A stretch of 52,167 nt of DNA. Origin: an uncultured bacterium. GTDB lineage: Bacteria > Planctomycetota > UBA1135 > GCA-002686595. The number at the start of each line of letters is the position of its first letter. The stretch's first letter is position 1. Below the pieces are notes generated by a model. It searched no databases. It had not been told where the DNA came from and saw only the letters and a program-made list of their open reading frames with translations. The DNA lies in contig CALLKX010000019.1 in assembly GCA_938083085.1 (NCBI GenBank), positions 1-52,167 of the forward strand, read 5' to 3'. Positions 20,346-28,399 of the stretch are shown piece by piece. Made by a program: the position numbers and the translations under genes.

Positions 20346-22207
20346 CAGACCTTCATCTTGGGGTCCATGGCGTCGCGGATCGCGTCGCCGACGAGGTTGT
20401 AGCAGGTGACCGTGACGAAGATCGCCACGCCCGGGAACATCTGGATCCACCAGTTCTCTGGGTTGCGCGACTCGTTGACGATCGCGCCCCACGAGGCGTC
20501 GGGCTCGCGGATGCCGAACCCAAGGAACGACACCGCGGACTCCGTGAGGATGCCCGCCGCCACCGAGAACGCCGCGGCCACGAGGACCGGCGACATGGCG
20601 TTCGGCAGCACGTGCTTGAAGATCGTCCGGCGCGAGCTGAAGCCCAGCGCTTGGGAGGCCACCACGAACTCCTGCTCGCGCAGCCGCAGGAACTCACCGC
20701 GCACCAGGCGCGCCACGCCCGTCCAGCGGACGATGGCGATGACCAGCACGATGGCGAACATGGGCGGGACGGTCTCGGGGTCGGTGAAGGCCAGCGCCAA
20801 CAGGATGAGGAAGAACGCGGGGATGGACTGCAGGATCTCGATCCCGCGCATGATCCCGATGTCGATCCAGCCGCCGAAGTAGCCGGCGATGGAGCCGATG
20901 ATGACGCCGATGATGGTGAGGAGCGCCGCGGAGAGGATGCCCACCGAGAGGCTCACCCGACCGCCCCAGATCATGCGGCTGAGCACGTCGCGCCCGCTCT
21001 CGTCCGTCCCCAGGGGGTGACGGCCGGCGGCGTTGAGGGCCGGCTCGCCAGTTCGAATCTCGACGGAGACCTCCGCGGGCGCGAAGCCCCCCGCCAGCTC
21101 CTCCCCGACGAGGTCCACGGGGAGCCCGGTCTCGGGGTCCCGCTCGCTCTTGCCCGTCCACGTGGGCGGGCGGAACTTCTCGTCAGCGTGAAGCTCGTCG
21201 TAACCGAAGGGGACCATGGGCCAAACGAGGGCGCCGACGGCGGCCGCCGGGTCGGTGACCAGGTCCGCGGTGGTCTTGCCCTTGGCCAGCAGCACGACGT
21301 TGCCGTCGGTGATGCCCTGCTTGTGGCTCGCGAAGTCGAACTCGGCCGTGGGGCCAAAGCTGTTGCGCCAAAGGACGCTGGAGAGGATGGCGAGGCCGAA
21401 GCACGCCACCAGCTTGAGCCGCCGAGACCGGCGAATCCGCTCGCGGTCGCCGCCGAGGACCATGCCGTTCCAGAGTCGATTCCAGACGGGCCAGCTGGCC
21501 CACAGCAGCCAGAGCACCATCAGGACCACCTCCCAGGCGGCGATGGACTCCAGGAGCGGCAGCTCCATGCGGCTGGTCAGCGGCACGCCGCCCGCCTCCG
21601 GCTTGGCCGGGTCGAGAGCCTTGAGGTCCTTACGGAGCGCGCGCGCGATGGTCTTGGCCTCGCCGAACTCCACAGCGGCCCCCTCGCTGTCCCCCGAGTC
21701 GAGCAGGTCAGCGCCTTTCGAGAAGTGCTGCTCGTAGGCCGTCAGCGGCTCGGCCGCGTCCGTGGGGAGCATGGAGCGCATGGTCGCGAGCCGCAGCTCG
21801 GCTGCGTCGAACTCGACCCGCGCCGCCGCGGCGCGGGTCGCGGGAGCGCCCGGTGCGGCGGAGGCGAGGGAGGCGCTGAAGTCCGCCTCGGACTGCTGCG
21901 CCAGCCGGTTGGCCGTGGTGGCCATGGGGCGCAGGATGCGCAGGGCGCTGCCGTAGCCCTTGAGATCCACCGACTCGACCTTGAACGGGCGGTCATTGGC
22001 GATCACGGGCGCGAAGATGGCGATCCCATAGAGCAGGGTCAGGATCGCGACCCCCACCTTGAAGAGGGTGCGCTTGCCCAGCTGCTCGAAGACGAGGTCC
22101 CAGTAGTCCTTGGAGTACTCCGACACGAAGCCCGTCTCGTCGAGCGGCATGTCGTTGAAGCTCGGCTTGCGCTTCGGCACGCCGTCGTTGCTGACTTCTT
22201 CGACCAT
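20345..22207 (-). CDS. Oligopeptide ABC transporter permease, C subunit, with a giant insertion
   Basis: A 620-residue permease, about twice the roughly 300 residues usual for OppC/DppC. TM1 (about 50-70) is followed by a 325-residue insertion before the family motif HPLGTDESGRDVLSR at 397. The insertion has an Ala/Glu-rich, probably helical part (about 90-200) and two extra hydrophobic segments (VVLMVLWLLWASWPVW and LVACFGLAILSSVLW), then a soluble stretch up to residue 396. The conserved core after 397 has the remaining helices and the ATPase-coupling loop near 515-537 (ASQALGFSSRRTIFKHVLP). The core looks intact, so transport is probably retained. It overlaps its neighbours by one base on each side (TGATG). 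Confidence 0.93.
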   Translation of the reverse strand: MVEEVSNDGVPKRKPSFNDMPLDETGFVSEYSKDYWDLVFEQLGKRTLFKVGVAILTLLYGIAIFAPVIANDRPFKVESVDLKGYGSALRILRPMATTANRLAQQSEADFSASLASAAPGAPATRAAAARVEFDAAELRLATMRSMLPTDAAEPLTAYEQHFSKGADLLDSGDSEGAAVEFGEAKTIARALRKDLKALDPAKPEAGGVPLTSRMELPLLESIAAWEVVLMVLWLLWASWPVWNRLWNGMVLGGDRERIRRSRRLKLVACFGLAILSSVLWRNSFGPTAEFDFASHKQGITDGNVVLLAKGKTTADLVTDPAAAVGALVWPMVPFGYDELHADEKFRPPTWTGKSERDPETGLPVDLVGEELAGGFAPAEVSVEIRTGEPALNAAGRHPLGTDESGRDVLSRMIWGGRVSLSVGILSAALLTIIGVIIGSIAGYFGGWIDIGIMRGIEILQSIPAFFLILLALAFTDPETVPPMFAIVLVIAIVRWTGVARLVRGEFLRLREQEFVVASQALGFSSRRTIFKHVLPNAMSPVLVAAAFSVAAGILTESAVSFLGFGIREPDASWGAIVNESRNPENWWIQMFPGVAIFVTVTCYNLVGDAIRDAMDPKMKV

Positions 22208-23727
22208 CAGTGGAGACGGATCCGGGGATCCACGAGGGAGTAGGCGATGTCGGACAGCAGGATGCCGAACTGGGTCATGACCCCGACGAAGATCGTGGTC
22301 GCCATCACAATGGAGAAGTCCCGCCGCAAGAGGCCCTCGTAGGCGTACTTGCCCATCCCAGGGATGTCGAAGATGAACTCGACGATGACCGAGCCGCCGA
22401 TGAGGATCGGAAGGATCGACGCGAGCAGCGTCAGCACGGGGATCATCGAGTTGCGCAGGGCGTGGCGATAGACCACCCGGTCATCGCTGAGCCCCTTCGC
22501 CTTGGCGGTGCGGATGTAGTCCTGCCGGATCACATCCAGCATCCCGGCCCGCATCTGACGCGAGAGGTAGGCGAGGCTGCCATACGTCAGGGTCAGCACC
22601 GGGAGGATGCAGTGCAGCACCGTGTCCCAAGCGTAGGCAAGAGTGTTCGAGGGGTCCGCGTCCTTGTCGTGCAGGCCGAGGATCGGGAGCAAGTCGGTGC
22701 CGGTCTTGCCGAAGATCAGCACCAGCATCAGCCCCGCCCAGAAGGTCGGGATGGAGTAGAGGACGAACAGGACGATGGTCAGGCCGCCGTCCAGCGCCGT
22801 GCCCTGCCGCCGCACGCTCGCGATGCCGAGGGGCAGCGCGATGAGGTAGGAGAGGAGGACCGCGACGAGGCTCAGGGGCACGGTGACCTTGAGCCGCTTG
22901 AGGATCTCCTCGCGCACCGACTGGCCGGACTGCATCTCCTCGCCGAGGTCGAACGCAAGCAGACCGCCGTAGGGCTTCTCACCGGAGTTGGTCGTCCGAT
23001 CTCCGCCGCCCTCGGTGTAGTACCAAGCGAACCAGCGCCGCACCTCGTGCCGGGGGCCGTCCAGCTCGGTGAGCCCCTCGGAGAGCTCAGGAGCCGCGCC
23101 GGTGATCGCCGTGAGGCAGCCAGAGACCCGCTGGATCACGGGCTCCTGGGTCGGGCCGCCGAGGCGCTGATCGAAGAGCCCTTGGAAGACGCGAGCGAGC
23201 GCCTTGTCCCGCTGCCCCGGAGACTCGGCGGCGAAGTCCACCAGGGCGGCCTGGGCTGCGGCGCTCGCCTCGCCGTCTCCACCGCTGGAGGGCGACTCGA
23301 CGAGGACGGTCACGAGCTCGTCCAGGGTGGCACGCTCCTCAACCGACGTCTCGTAGAGGTGCTCGATGGGCGCGGGGCGGCCCTCTGCGATGGTCTCCCC
23401 CACATCGCCCGGTACGTCGCGCTCGTCCACCACCCGCTCCGAGCGCGGGGAGCTGAACCAGGCGTGCCCGTCGGCGCTGAGGTTGAGGGGCCCGACATAG
23501 TCGAGGAACTGAATCGCGATGTTCCGGTCGAGGCCGTGCTCGCGCCGGAACTTGTCGATCTGCGACTCGTTGTCGCTCGCGGCGCCCAGGTCCGCATCGC
23601 TCTGGCTGCCAACCGCGATGAGCGCGGGGTCGCCGGGGGCAATGTGGTAGAGCGAGAAGATCACCAGCGTGACCCCGATCGTCGTCGGGATCATCAGCAG
23701 GAGTCTGCGCAGGATGTAGGCGAGCAC
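22207..23727 (-). CDS. Oligopeptide ABC transporter permease, B subunit, with a large periplasmic insertion
   Basis: A 506-residue permease; DppB/OppB proteins are usually 300-340. TM1 (about 8-30, MIPTTIGVTLVIFSLYHIAP) is normal. The loop to TM2 is expanded to about residue 269, some 170 residues more than usual. It includes LDYVGPLNL and an Ala/Glu-rich, probably helical section (about 135-215). The core resumes at SVREEILKRLKVTVPLSLVA and includes the coupling loop DYIRTAKAKGLSDDRVVYRHALRN and the C-terminal SLVDPRIRLH. The start is GTG 23727. The stop overlaps the next ATG (TGATG). The loop lies on the outer face, where the binding protein docks. Confidence 0.94.
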   Translation of the reverse strand: MLAYILRRLLLMIPTTIGVTLVIFSLYHIAPGDPALIAVGSQSDADLGAASDNESQIDKFRREHGLDRNIAIQFLDYVGPLNLSADGHAWFSSPRSERVVDERDVPGDVGETIAEGRPAPIEHLYETSVEERATLDELVTVLVESPSSGGDGEASAAAQAALVDFAAESPGQRDKALARVFQGLFDQRLGGPTQEPVIQRVSGCLTAITGAAPELSEGLTELDGPRHEVRRWFAWYYTEGGGDRTTNSGEKPYGGLLAFDLGEEMQSGQSVREEILKRLKVTVPLSLVAVLLSYLIALPLGIASVRRQGTALDGGLTIVLFVLYSIPTFWAGLMLVLIFGKTGTDLLPILGLHDKDADPSNTLAYAWDTVLHCILPVLTLTYGSLAYLSRQMRAGMLDVIRQDYIRTAKAKGLSDDRVVYRHALRNSMIPVLTLLASILPILIGGSVIVEFIFDIPGMGKYAYEGLLRRDFSIVMATTIFVGVMTQFGILLSDIAYSLVDPRIRLH

Positions 23728-23784
23728 GTCGGGGAAGGGACTCGGTGAGGGTCGGGGCGCCTAGTGGGCGCGCCATCAGACAAC

Positions 23785-23832
23785 AGCGGCAGCCCGCTGT
23801 CGAGTCCGACTCGAAGCGGGCCGCCGCTTTTT
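23785..23832. other. Long stem-loop between the binding protein and permease genes
   Basis: AGCGGC-A-GCCCGCT-G-TCGAGT pairs with ACTCGA-AGCGGGC-C-GCCGCT around CCG, a 19-bp stem with two small interruptions. A run of five T follows on the plus strand, so it has canonical terminator form for plus-strand RNA. Minus-strand transcription is the expected direction here, where it would be a strong hairpin after the binding-protein gene. Such hairpins commonly raise the yield of binding protein relative to permease. Confidence 0.65.
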
Positions 23833-23873
23833 GGCTCCGTCCGGCCGGGGAGACCCGGTGCCGGACCCGTCCC

Positions 23874-25943
23874 TCACTTCTCGAGGCTCTTGCGCGTTCC
23901 CTTGACCGACGGATCCACGAAGTACCAGTCGCGGATCACGTAGCCGGGGTCGATCGCCGAGTTGCGGATCCCGCGCACCTTGAGGGAGGCGCCGAACTTC
24001 TTCGGGACGTTGTACATGAACAGGTAGGGCTGAACTTCCTCGTAAATGTAGCGGTGGAATTCACGCCAGAGCGCCATGCGGGTCTCACGGTCAATTTCCG
24101 CCTGAATCCCCTCGATCATCGCGTCGATCTTGGGATCCATCACGCCGGAGTTGTTGGACGACTTCTTGTCCCGCGCGCCCCACTTGGAGTGCCACAGCTG
24201 CTCCGGGTCGGACTCGAGGGGCGGCACCCAGGCCAGGTTGCACGCGTCGAACTCCCGGGACTTGATCCGCTCCAGGAAGGTCGCCCACTCCAGCGAGGCG
24301 AGGTTGATCTTGATCCCGAGGTCCTCCACCGCGGACTGCAGCGCGATGCCGAAGAGCTTCGAGGCATCGTTGCCGCTGGGATAGAGGAACTCGATCACGA
24401 GCTCGACCCCGTCCTTGTCGGCGATACCGTCGCCGTTCCGATCGTACCAACCGGCATCCTCGAGCATGTCGAGGGCTCCGTCGGGGTCGTAGGGCAGCGC
24501 GGCCATGTCCCGCGGATACCCCTCGCTCTGGTAGGGCACCGGCCCCGTGATCTGGCGCGCCAGGCCGTTGTACTGGGTCTTCCGGTACGTCTGAAAGTCG
24601 AAGGCCATCGCGATGGCCTTGCGGACGGCGATGTCCTTGACCTGGGGTCGATAGAGGTTCCAGCCGGTGTAGCCGTACGCTCCCATGTAGTAGTAGCCCT
24701 TGTAGAACTCCTCCAGGAAGGACTCGCTCGAGGCCCGACCGCCGAAGTAATCGTCTGACTTCACGCGCTCGAAGAAGTCGACCTCTCCGTTGAGCAGCGC
24801 GTTCATGGCCGCCTCGTCGTTGTCGATGTAGCGCCAGCGGATGGTGTCGAAGTAACCCGGGCGTTTGGCCGCGTCGAAGTACGCGGGCTTGCCGTCCGCG
24901 CCGACGAAGCGCTCGGCCTCCACGTACTGCTGGGTCCACTCGGTCACCTGATACGGGCCGAGGCCCACCCACAGCTTGTTGTGCGGGTTCTTGTTCAGGT
25001 GCTCGGCCTGCTTGCTGAGCGACGCGCCCTCGTCATGGTCAGGGCACTGCTCGTCCATCAGGCTGTAGATGTGCGACGGCAGCAGGGTCAGCGACGTGCC
25101 AATGGACTCGAGTGCGTAGGCGTATTGCTTCTCGTAGAAGAAGCGCACGGTCAGCTCGTCCACGACCTCGCAGGCGGAGATCTTCTCAAACTGGAAGCGC
25201 TTCTCGTCGCAGTTGACCTCGGGGTTGCGGTAGATCGACCACGAGTAGTACACGTCGTCCGCGTCGAGAAACTGGTCTCCGAACTTGGCCGACTGCTCGG
25301 CCGAATAGACGAGGGACGGCTGCCAGCGCACACCCTCGCGCAGCGAGACCGTGAAGACGGTGCCACGCTCCACGCGCTCCACGGCGCCCTTTGGCACCTG
25401 GACGGGGCCGGCGATGGACGAGCCCTTGGACATGGGCGAGATGGTCCAGTTGGCGCCGGCGTCGGTGATCGATCCGTACACCGCACGCACCTCCCGGAGG
25501 CCGGTCTCTCCCTCGCCACGGCGGACGACCTGGGCGGAGATCTCACCCTCCACCGCGGGGGCGTCGGGCTTCAGGAGCACGAGGTCCTCCTCGACCCAGG
25601 AGGCCGCCGCGTCGGGCACGTACTCGTGGGACCACCAGTCCTGCAGCAGGAGCGTCTCGTGCGTCTCGTAGAGGAACCGGCGCGTCACCGCCGAGTTCTC
25701 GATCGGGTAGCACATGTTCTCCGGCAGGGACGGCACGTGGACGATGGCCCGGCCGCCGTAGAGCGGCGCCTTGCCGTCGCCCTTGTCCGGGTGGAACTGG
25801 TCCACCACCGCCTCGTCAGCGTCGTCCCCGCCCACGGCGTGGGCGACGGGGCTCGCGGCGAGAGCCGCCACGAGGCCAAGGGCCAAGGTCGTGCGCCAGC
25901 GGCGCGCGGAAGAGAACGTGGACTCGAGCATGGTTTCAAGCAT
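23874..25943 (-). CDS. Extracellular solute-binding protein family 5 (peptide ABC transporter)
   Basis: A 689-residue periplasmic binding protein, longer than the 500-550 typical of OppA/DppA. The signal peptide is TLALGLVAALAASPVAHA. Family 5 features include LREGVRWQPS, FLDADDVYYSWSIYRNP and RKAIAMAFDFQTYRKTQYNG. A calcium-loop-like RNGDGIADKDGV follows near residue 510. The extra length lies mainly in the N-terminal third, including a region with KPDAPAVEGEISAQVVRRGE. I use the ATG at 25943; one at 25931 also precedes the signal peptide, and neither has a Shine-Dalgarno. It heads the minus-strand operon. Confidence 0.92.
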   Translation of the reverse strand: MLETMLESTFSSARRWRTTLALGLVAALAASPVAHAVGGDDADEAVVDQFHPDKGDGKAPLYGGRAIVHVPSLPENMCYPIENSAVTRRFLYETHETLLLQDWWSHEYVPDAAASWVEEDLVLLKPDAPAVEGEISAQVVRRGEGETGLREVRAVYGSITDAGANWTISPMSKGSSIAGPVQVPKGAVERVERGTVFTVSLREGVRWQPSLVYSAEQSAKFGDQFLDADDVYYSWSIYRNPEVNCDEKRFQFEKISACEVVDELTVRFFYEKQYAYALESIGTSLTLLPSHIYSLMDEQCPDHDEGASLSKQAEHLNKNPHNKLWVGLGPYQVTEWTQQYVEAERFVGADGKPAYFDAAKRPGYFDTIRWRYIDNDEAAMNALLNGEVDFFERVKSDDYFGGRASSESFLEEFYKGYYYMGAYGYTGWNLYRPQVKDIAVRKAIAMAFDFQTYRKTQYNGLARQITGPVPYQSEGYPRDMAALPYDPDGALDMLEDAGWYDRNGDGIADKDGVELVIEFLYPSGNDASKLFGIALQSAVEDLGIKINLASLEWATFLERIKSREFDACNLAWVPPLESDPEQLWHSKWGARDKKSSNNSGVMDPKIDAMIEGIQAEIDRETRMALWREFHRYIYEEVQPYLFMYNVPKKFGASLKVRGIRNSAIDPGYVIRDWYFVDPSVKGTRKSLEK

Positions 25944-26151
25944 GGGGCGTTCGGGAACTCGCGGATGGGTCGCCACCTTTGCAGGTGCACGGGTGGCCAC
26001 TTACCTTAGTCCCAAGGCGGCCCATGGCGACAGGCCACCTTCCCGATCCAGCCGAGGTCCAGCCCTTTGCTGCTCTGCTGGCCCGACGGCCCGCTCCCCG
26101 CCCCGCTCCCCGCCCGGCCCGGCCCCGCGCCCGGCCCCGCGCCCTCGAACC

Positions 26152-27339
26152 ATGCGCCACCTCCATGCCCTCGCCTGGCTCGTCGCCGCGCAACTCGCCG
26201 CCCTGGGTTGCTCCCCTTATCCGAACGCAACGAATCAGGAAGACACGACCGCACCGCGCGCCCTGGCGGCCGACGGCGCGCTGGTGGACCCGGCGATAAC
26301 AGAGGCCCTCGCCCGGGCCTTCGAGGGTGCCCCTGTCCCAGGCGTCGCGGCGGCCATCGCCCGGGCCGGCGCGGACACGAGAATCGGCGCCTGGGGCCTC
26401 CGCAAGGCCGGCGGCGAAGCCCCCATGCAGCCCGGCGATCCGGTCCACGTGGGCTCGGACACGAAGGCCATGACGGCCGTCCTCGCAGCTCGACAGGTGG
26501 ACGCCGGTCTCCTCCGCTGGGACTCGACCCTCGAGGAGGTCCTGCCGGACCTCGCGCCAAGGGTCCACGAGGCCTACCGCGGAGCGACCCTGACCCAGTT
26601 CCTGCGTCACACCAGCGGCGCGCCGGCCAACGCCCCCAACTGGCGTGACTTCACCGACCGCTCGCTTCGGGAGCGCCGCATCGAGCTCGCCGCCGCGTCG
26701 CTGAAGGAGGCCCCGGCCGCAGCGCCGGGCACAGGATTCCTCTACTCCAACCTCGGCTACATGGTCGCCGGGGCCATGGTCGAGGCCGCCCGCGACGCCC
26801 CCTGGGAGGAGCTCATGAGGACCGACGTGTTCGAGCCCCTGGGGATCGAGGGCGCCGGCTTCGGCGTCCCAGGGACCCTCGGAGAAGAGGACGCGCCGTG
26901 GGGTCACGTGGTCCGCCGGGGAGCGCCAAGCCCGGTGCAGCTCGACAATGACCCCGCCCTCGGCCCGGCCGGCACCGTGCACCTGCCCGTGGCGGGCTGG
27001 GCGCGCTTCGTGCTCCAGTTCACCGACGCCGCCGCCGCGGAAGATGCCGCCGCCGAGAATCTCGAGGGCGCCGACGCTCCGTTTCTCTCCGCCGCCTCAC
27101 GTGAGAAGCTCGTGGAGGTCGGTCTCGACGACTATGCCTGCGGCTGGCTAGTGACCAAGAGAGGGTGGGCAAGGGGCACTGCCTTGACTCACAGCGGCTC
27201 GAACACCACCTGGTTCGCGACGGTCTGGATCGCGCCCGGGACCAACCGCGCCTTCCTGGTGGCGGCCAACGCCGCCGGCCCCGCGGTCCCCGGCCTCGTG
27301 GACCGCGCCATCGGCGCCTTGATCGCCCTGGAAGAATAG
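26152..27339 (+). CDS. Serine hydrolase, class C beta-lactamase / peptidase S12 family, probable lipoprotein
   Basis: A 395-residue exported hydrolase with the three motifs of the class C beta-lactamase and DD-peptidase fold: S102-D-T-K105 (nucleophile and base), Y198-S-N200, and a C-terminal HSG in LTHSGSNTTWF. The N-terminus is a signal peptide ending in LAALGC, a slightly imperfect lipobox. Family members include esterases, D-aminopeptidases and penicillin-binding proteins; the sequence alone does not say which. It lies between two peptide-import operons, divergent from one binding protein, so a role in peptide or cell-wall fragment processing is possible but inferred. The 208 nt upstream contain long C/G-rich repeats and no clear promoter or Shine-Dalgarno. 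Confidence 0.88.
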   Translation: MRHLHALAWLVAAQLAALGCSPYPNATNQEDTTAPRALAADGALVDPAITEALARAFEGAPVPGVAAAIARAGADTRIGAWGLRKAGGEAPMQPGDPVHVGSDTKAMTAVLAARQVDAGLLRWDSTLEEVLPDLAPRVHEAYRGATLTQFLRHTSGAPANAPNWRDFTDRSLRERRIELAAASLKEAPAAAPGTGFLYSNLGYMVAGAMVEAARDAPWEELMRTDVFEPLGIEGAGFGVPGTLGEEDAPWGHVVRRGAPSPVQLDNDPALGPAGTVHLPVAGWARFVLQFTDAAAAEDAAAENLEGADAPFLSAASREKLVEVGLDDYACGWLVTKRGWARGTALTHSGSNTTWFATVWIAPGTNRAFLVAANAAGPAVPGLVDRAIGALIALEE

Positions 27340-27361
27340 GGCGCAGGCGACATCTGCTCGG

Positions 27362-27462
27362 CCGCAGAGGCCGCGGGCCAGTGCGTGCTGGCACCGCCCC
27401 CCCCACCTCGCCCTCGCGGAACAGCGCCTCAGACCATGATGCTGCGCCTACGGCCTCTGCGG
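27362..27462. repeat. Widely spaced 12-bp inverted repeat between convergent genes
   Basis: CCGCAGAGGCCG (27362-27373) is the exact reverse complement of CGGCCTCTGCGG (27451-27462), 77 nt apart. It fills much of the 161-nt gap between the ends of the hydrolase and the SnoaL-like gene. It could form a large hairpin that ends transcription in both directions, although no T-tract is present. Confidence 0.5.
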
Positions 27463-27500
27463 AGCGCTCACGGTCGCGGCTCCGAGCTCGTTGGCGAGGG

Positions 27501-28145
27501 CTACGACTCGCCGTAAAATGGATCGGGGATGGAGGCGTCGCGGAGCTTCGCCGCGGCCCCCGCGCCGGTGAGCGGCAGCCCGGCAGGGTCGATCAGCCCC
27601 AGCTGGACCAGCAGGTTCGCCTGGTCCCAGTGGATGTGTTCGAACTCGACCTTCCCGTCCTTGAAGCCGACGATGACCACGAACACGACCTCGGCGTACT
27701 TCCCCGTGGGCTCGACGCCCGGGAGGATGTGGTCCATCTCGATCGTGTGCGTGAAGGAGATGACCATCTCGGTGACGAGGTGCTTGTCGGAGGCGGTCTC
27801 CGAGATGGTCTCGAACTGCACGTCCTCCGGAAAGAACTGTCCGATCAGGCGGTTGGCGTAGAACTGCCGCACGCCGGCCGGTCCCTGGCCGCCGATCATC
27901 GTGGGGATGTTCACGATGTGCGGGTCTGGCGTCATGGTCGCCATCGTCTTGTCGAGGTCCCCCGCCAGCTCGGCCTCCATGTGCTCGCCGAAGATCGCGT
28001 CGAGCGAACCCGGCGCAGGCTGATCCGGCGCCCCGTCGCTGGCCGCCCCTTCTCCGGCCCCGGGGGCCTGACATCCGCTCGCCATACTCACCGCTCCCGC
28101 CGCCGCGGCGAGCGAAGTTGCCTTCATGAAGTCTCGTCGTTCCAT
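27501..28145 (-). CDS. SnoaL/NTF2-like domain protein with Tat/lipoprotein-type signal
   Basis: A 214-residue exported protein. The N-terminus MERRDFMKATSLAAAAG has a twin-arginine motif, followed by a lipobox-like ASGC with C25. After an Ala/Gly/Pro-rich linker, residues 48-170 look like a SnoaL-like NTF2 fold: EHMEAELAGDLDKTMATMTP is the typical first helix and HIVNIPTMIGGQGPAGVRQF is a family-like segment with a Gly-rich turn. The fold supports hydrolases, isomerases and ligand-binding proteins, so no reaction can be named. AGGAGG lies 8 nt before the ATG at 28145, a good start. It is divergent from the second peptide operon. Confidence 0.85.
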   Translation of the reverse strand: MERRDFMKATSLAAAAGAVSMASGCQAPGAGEGAASDGAPDQPAPGSLDAIFGEHMEAELAGDLDKTMATMTPDPHIVNIPTMIGGQGPAGVRQFYANRLIGQFFPEDVQFETISETASDKHLVTEMVISFTHTIEMDHILPGVEPTGKYAEVVFVVIVGFKDGKVEFEHIHWDQANLLVQLGLIDPAGLPLTGAGAAAKLRDASIPDPFYGES

Positions 28146-28399
28146 GCAGAGAGCCTCCTGGATCCGCCCCCCCCGCGCAACCGCGCATCACCGCCACCTG
28201 GCGCTGACCGGTGGCTCCGAGGCTGACCGATCAGGGGACGGGGGAACCCTCCCCCTCCCCCCTCTCTCCCATGGCGAGCCGCCTGGTCGAGCGGCAGGGG
28301 GGGGGGCGCCTCCCCACCGAAGCCCGATCGCACAGCGCAGGTCCTGATGCCCTAGACTCGGCCCGCCCCGGCCCCCTCTCCCGTCGCTCCTGAGCTTCC

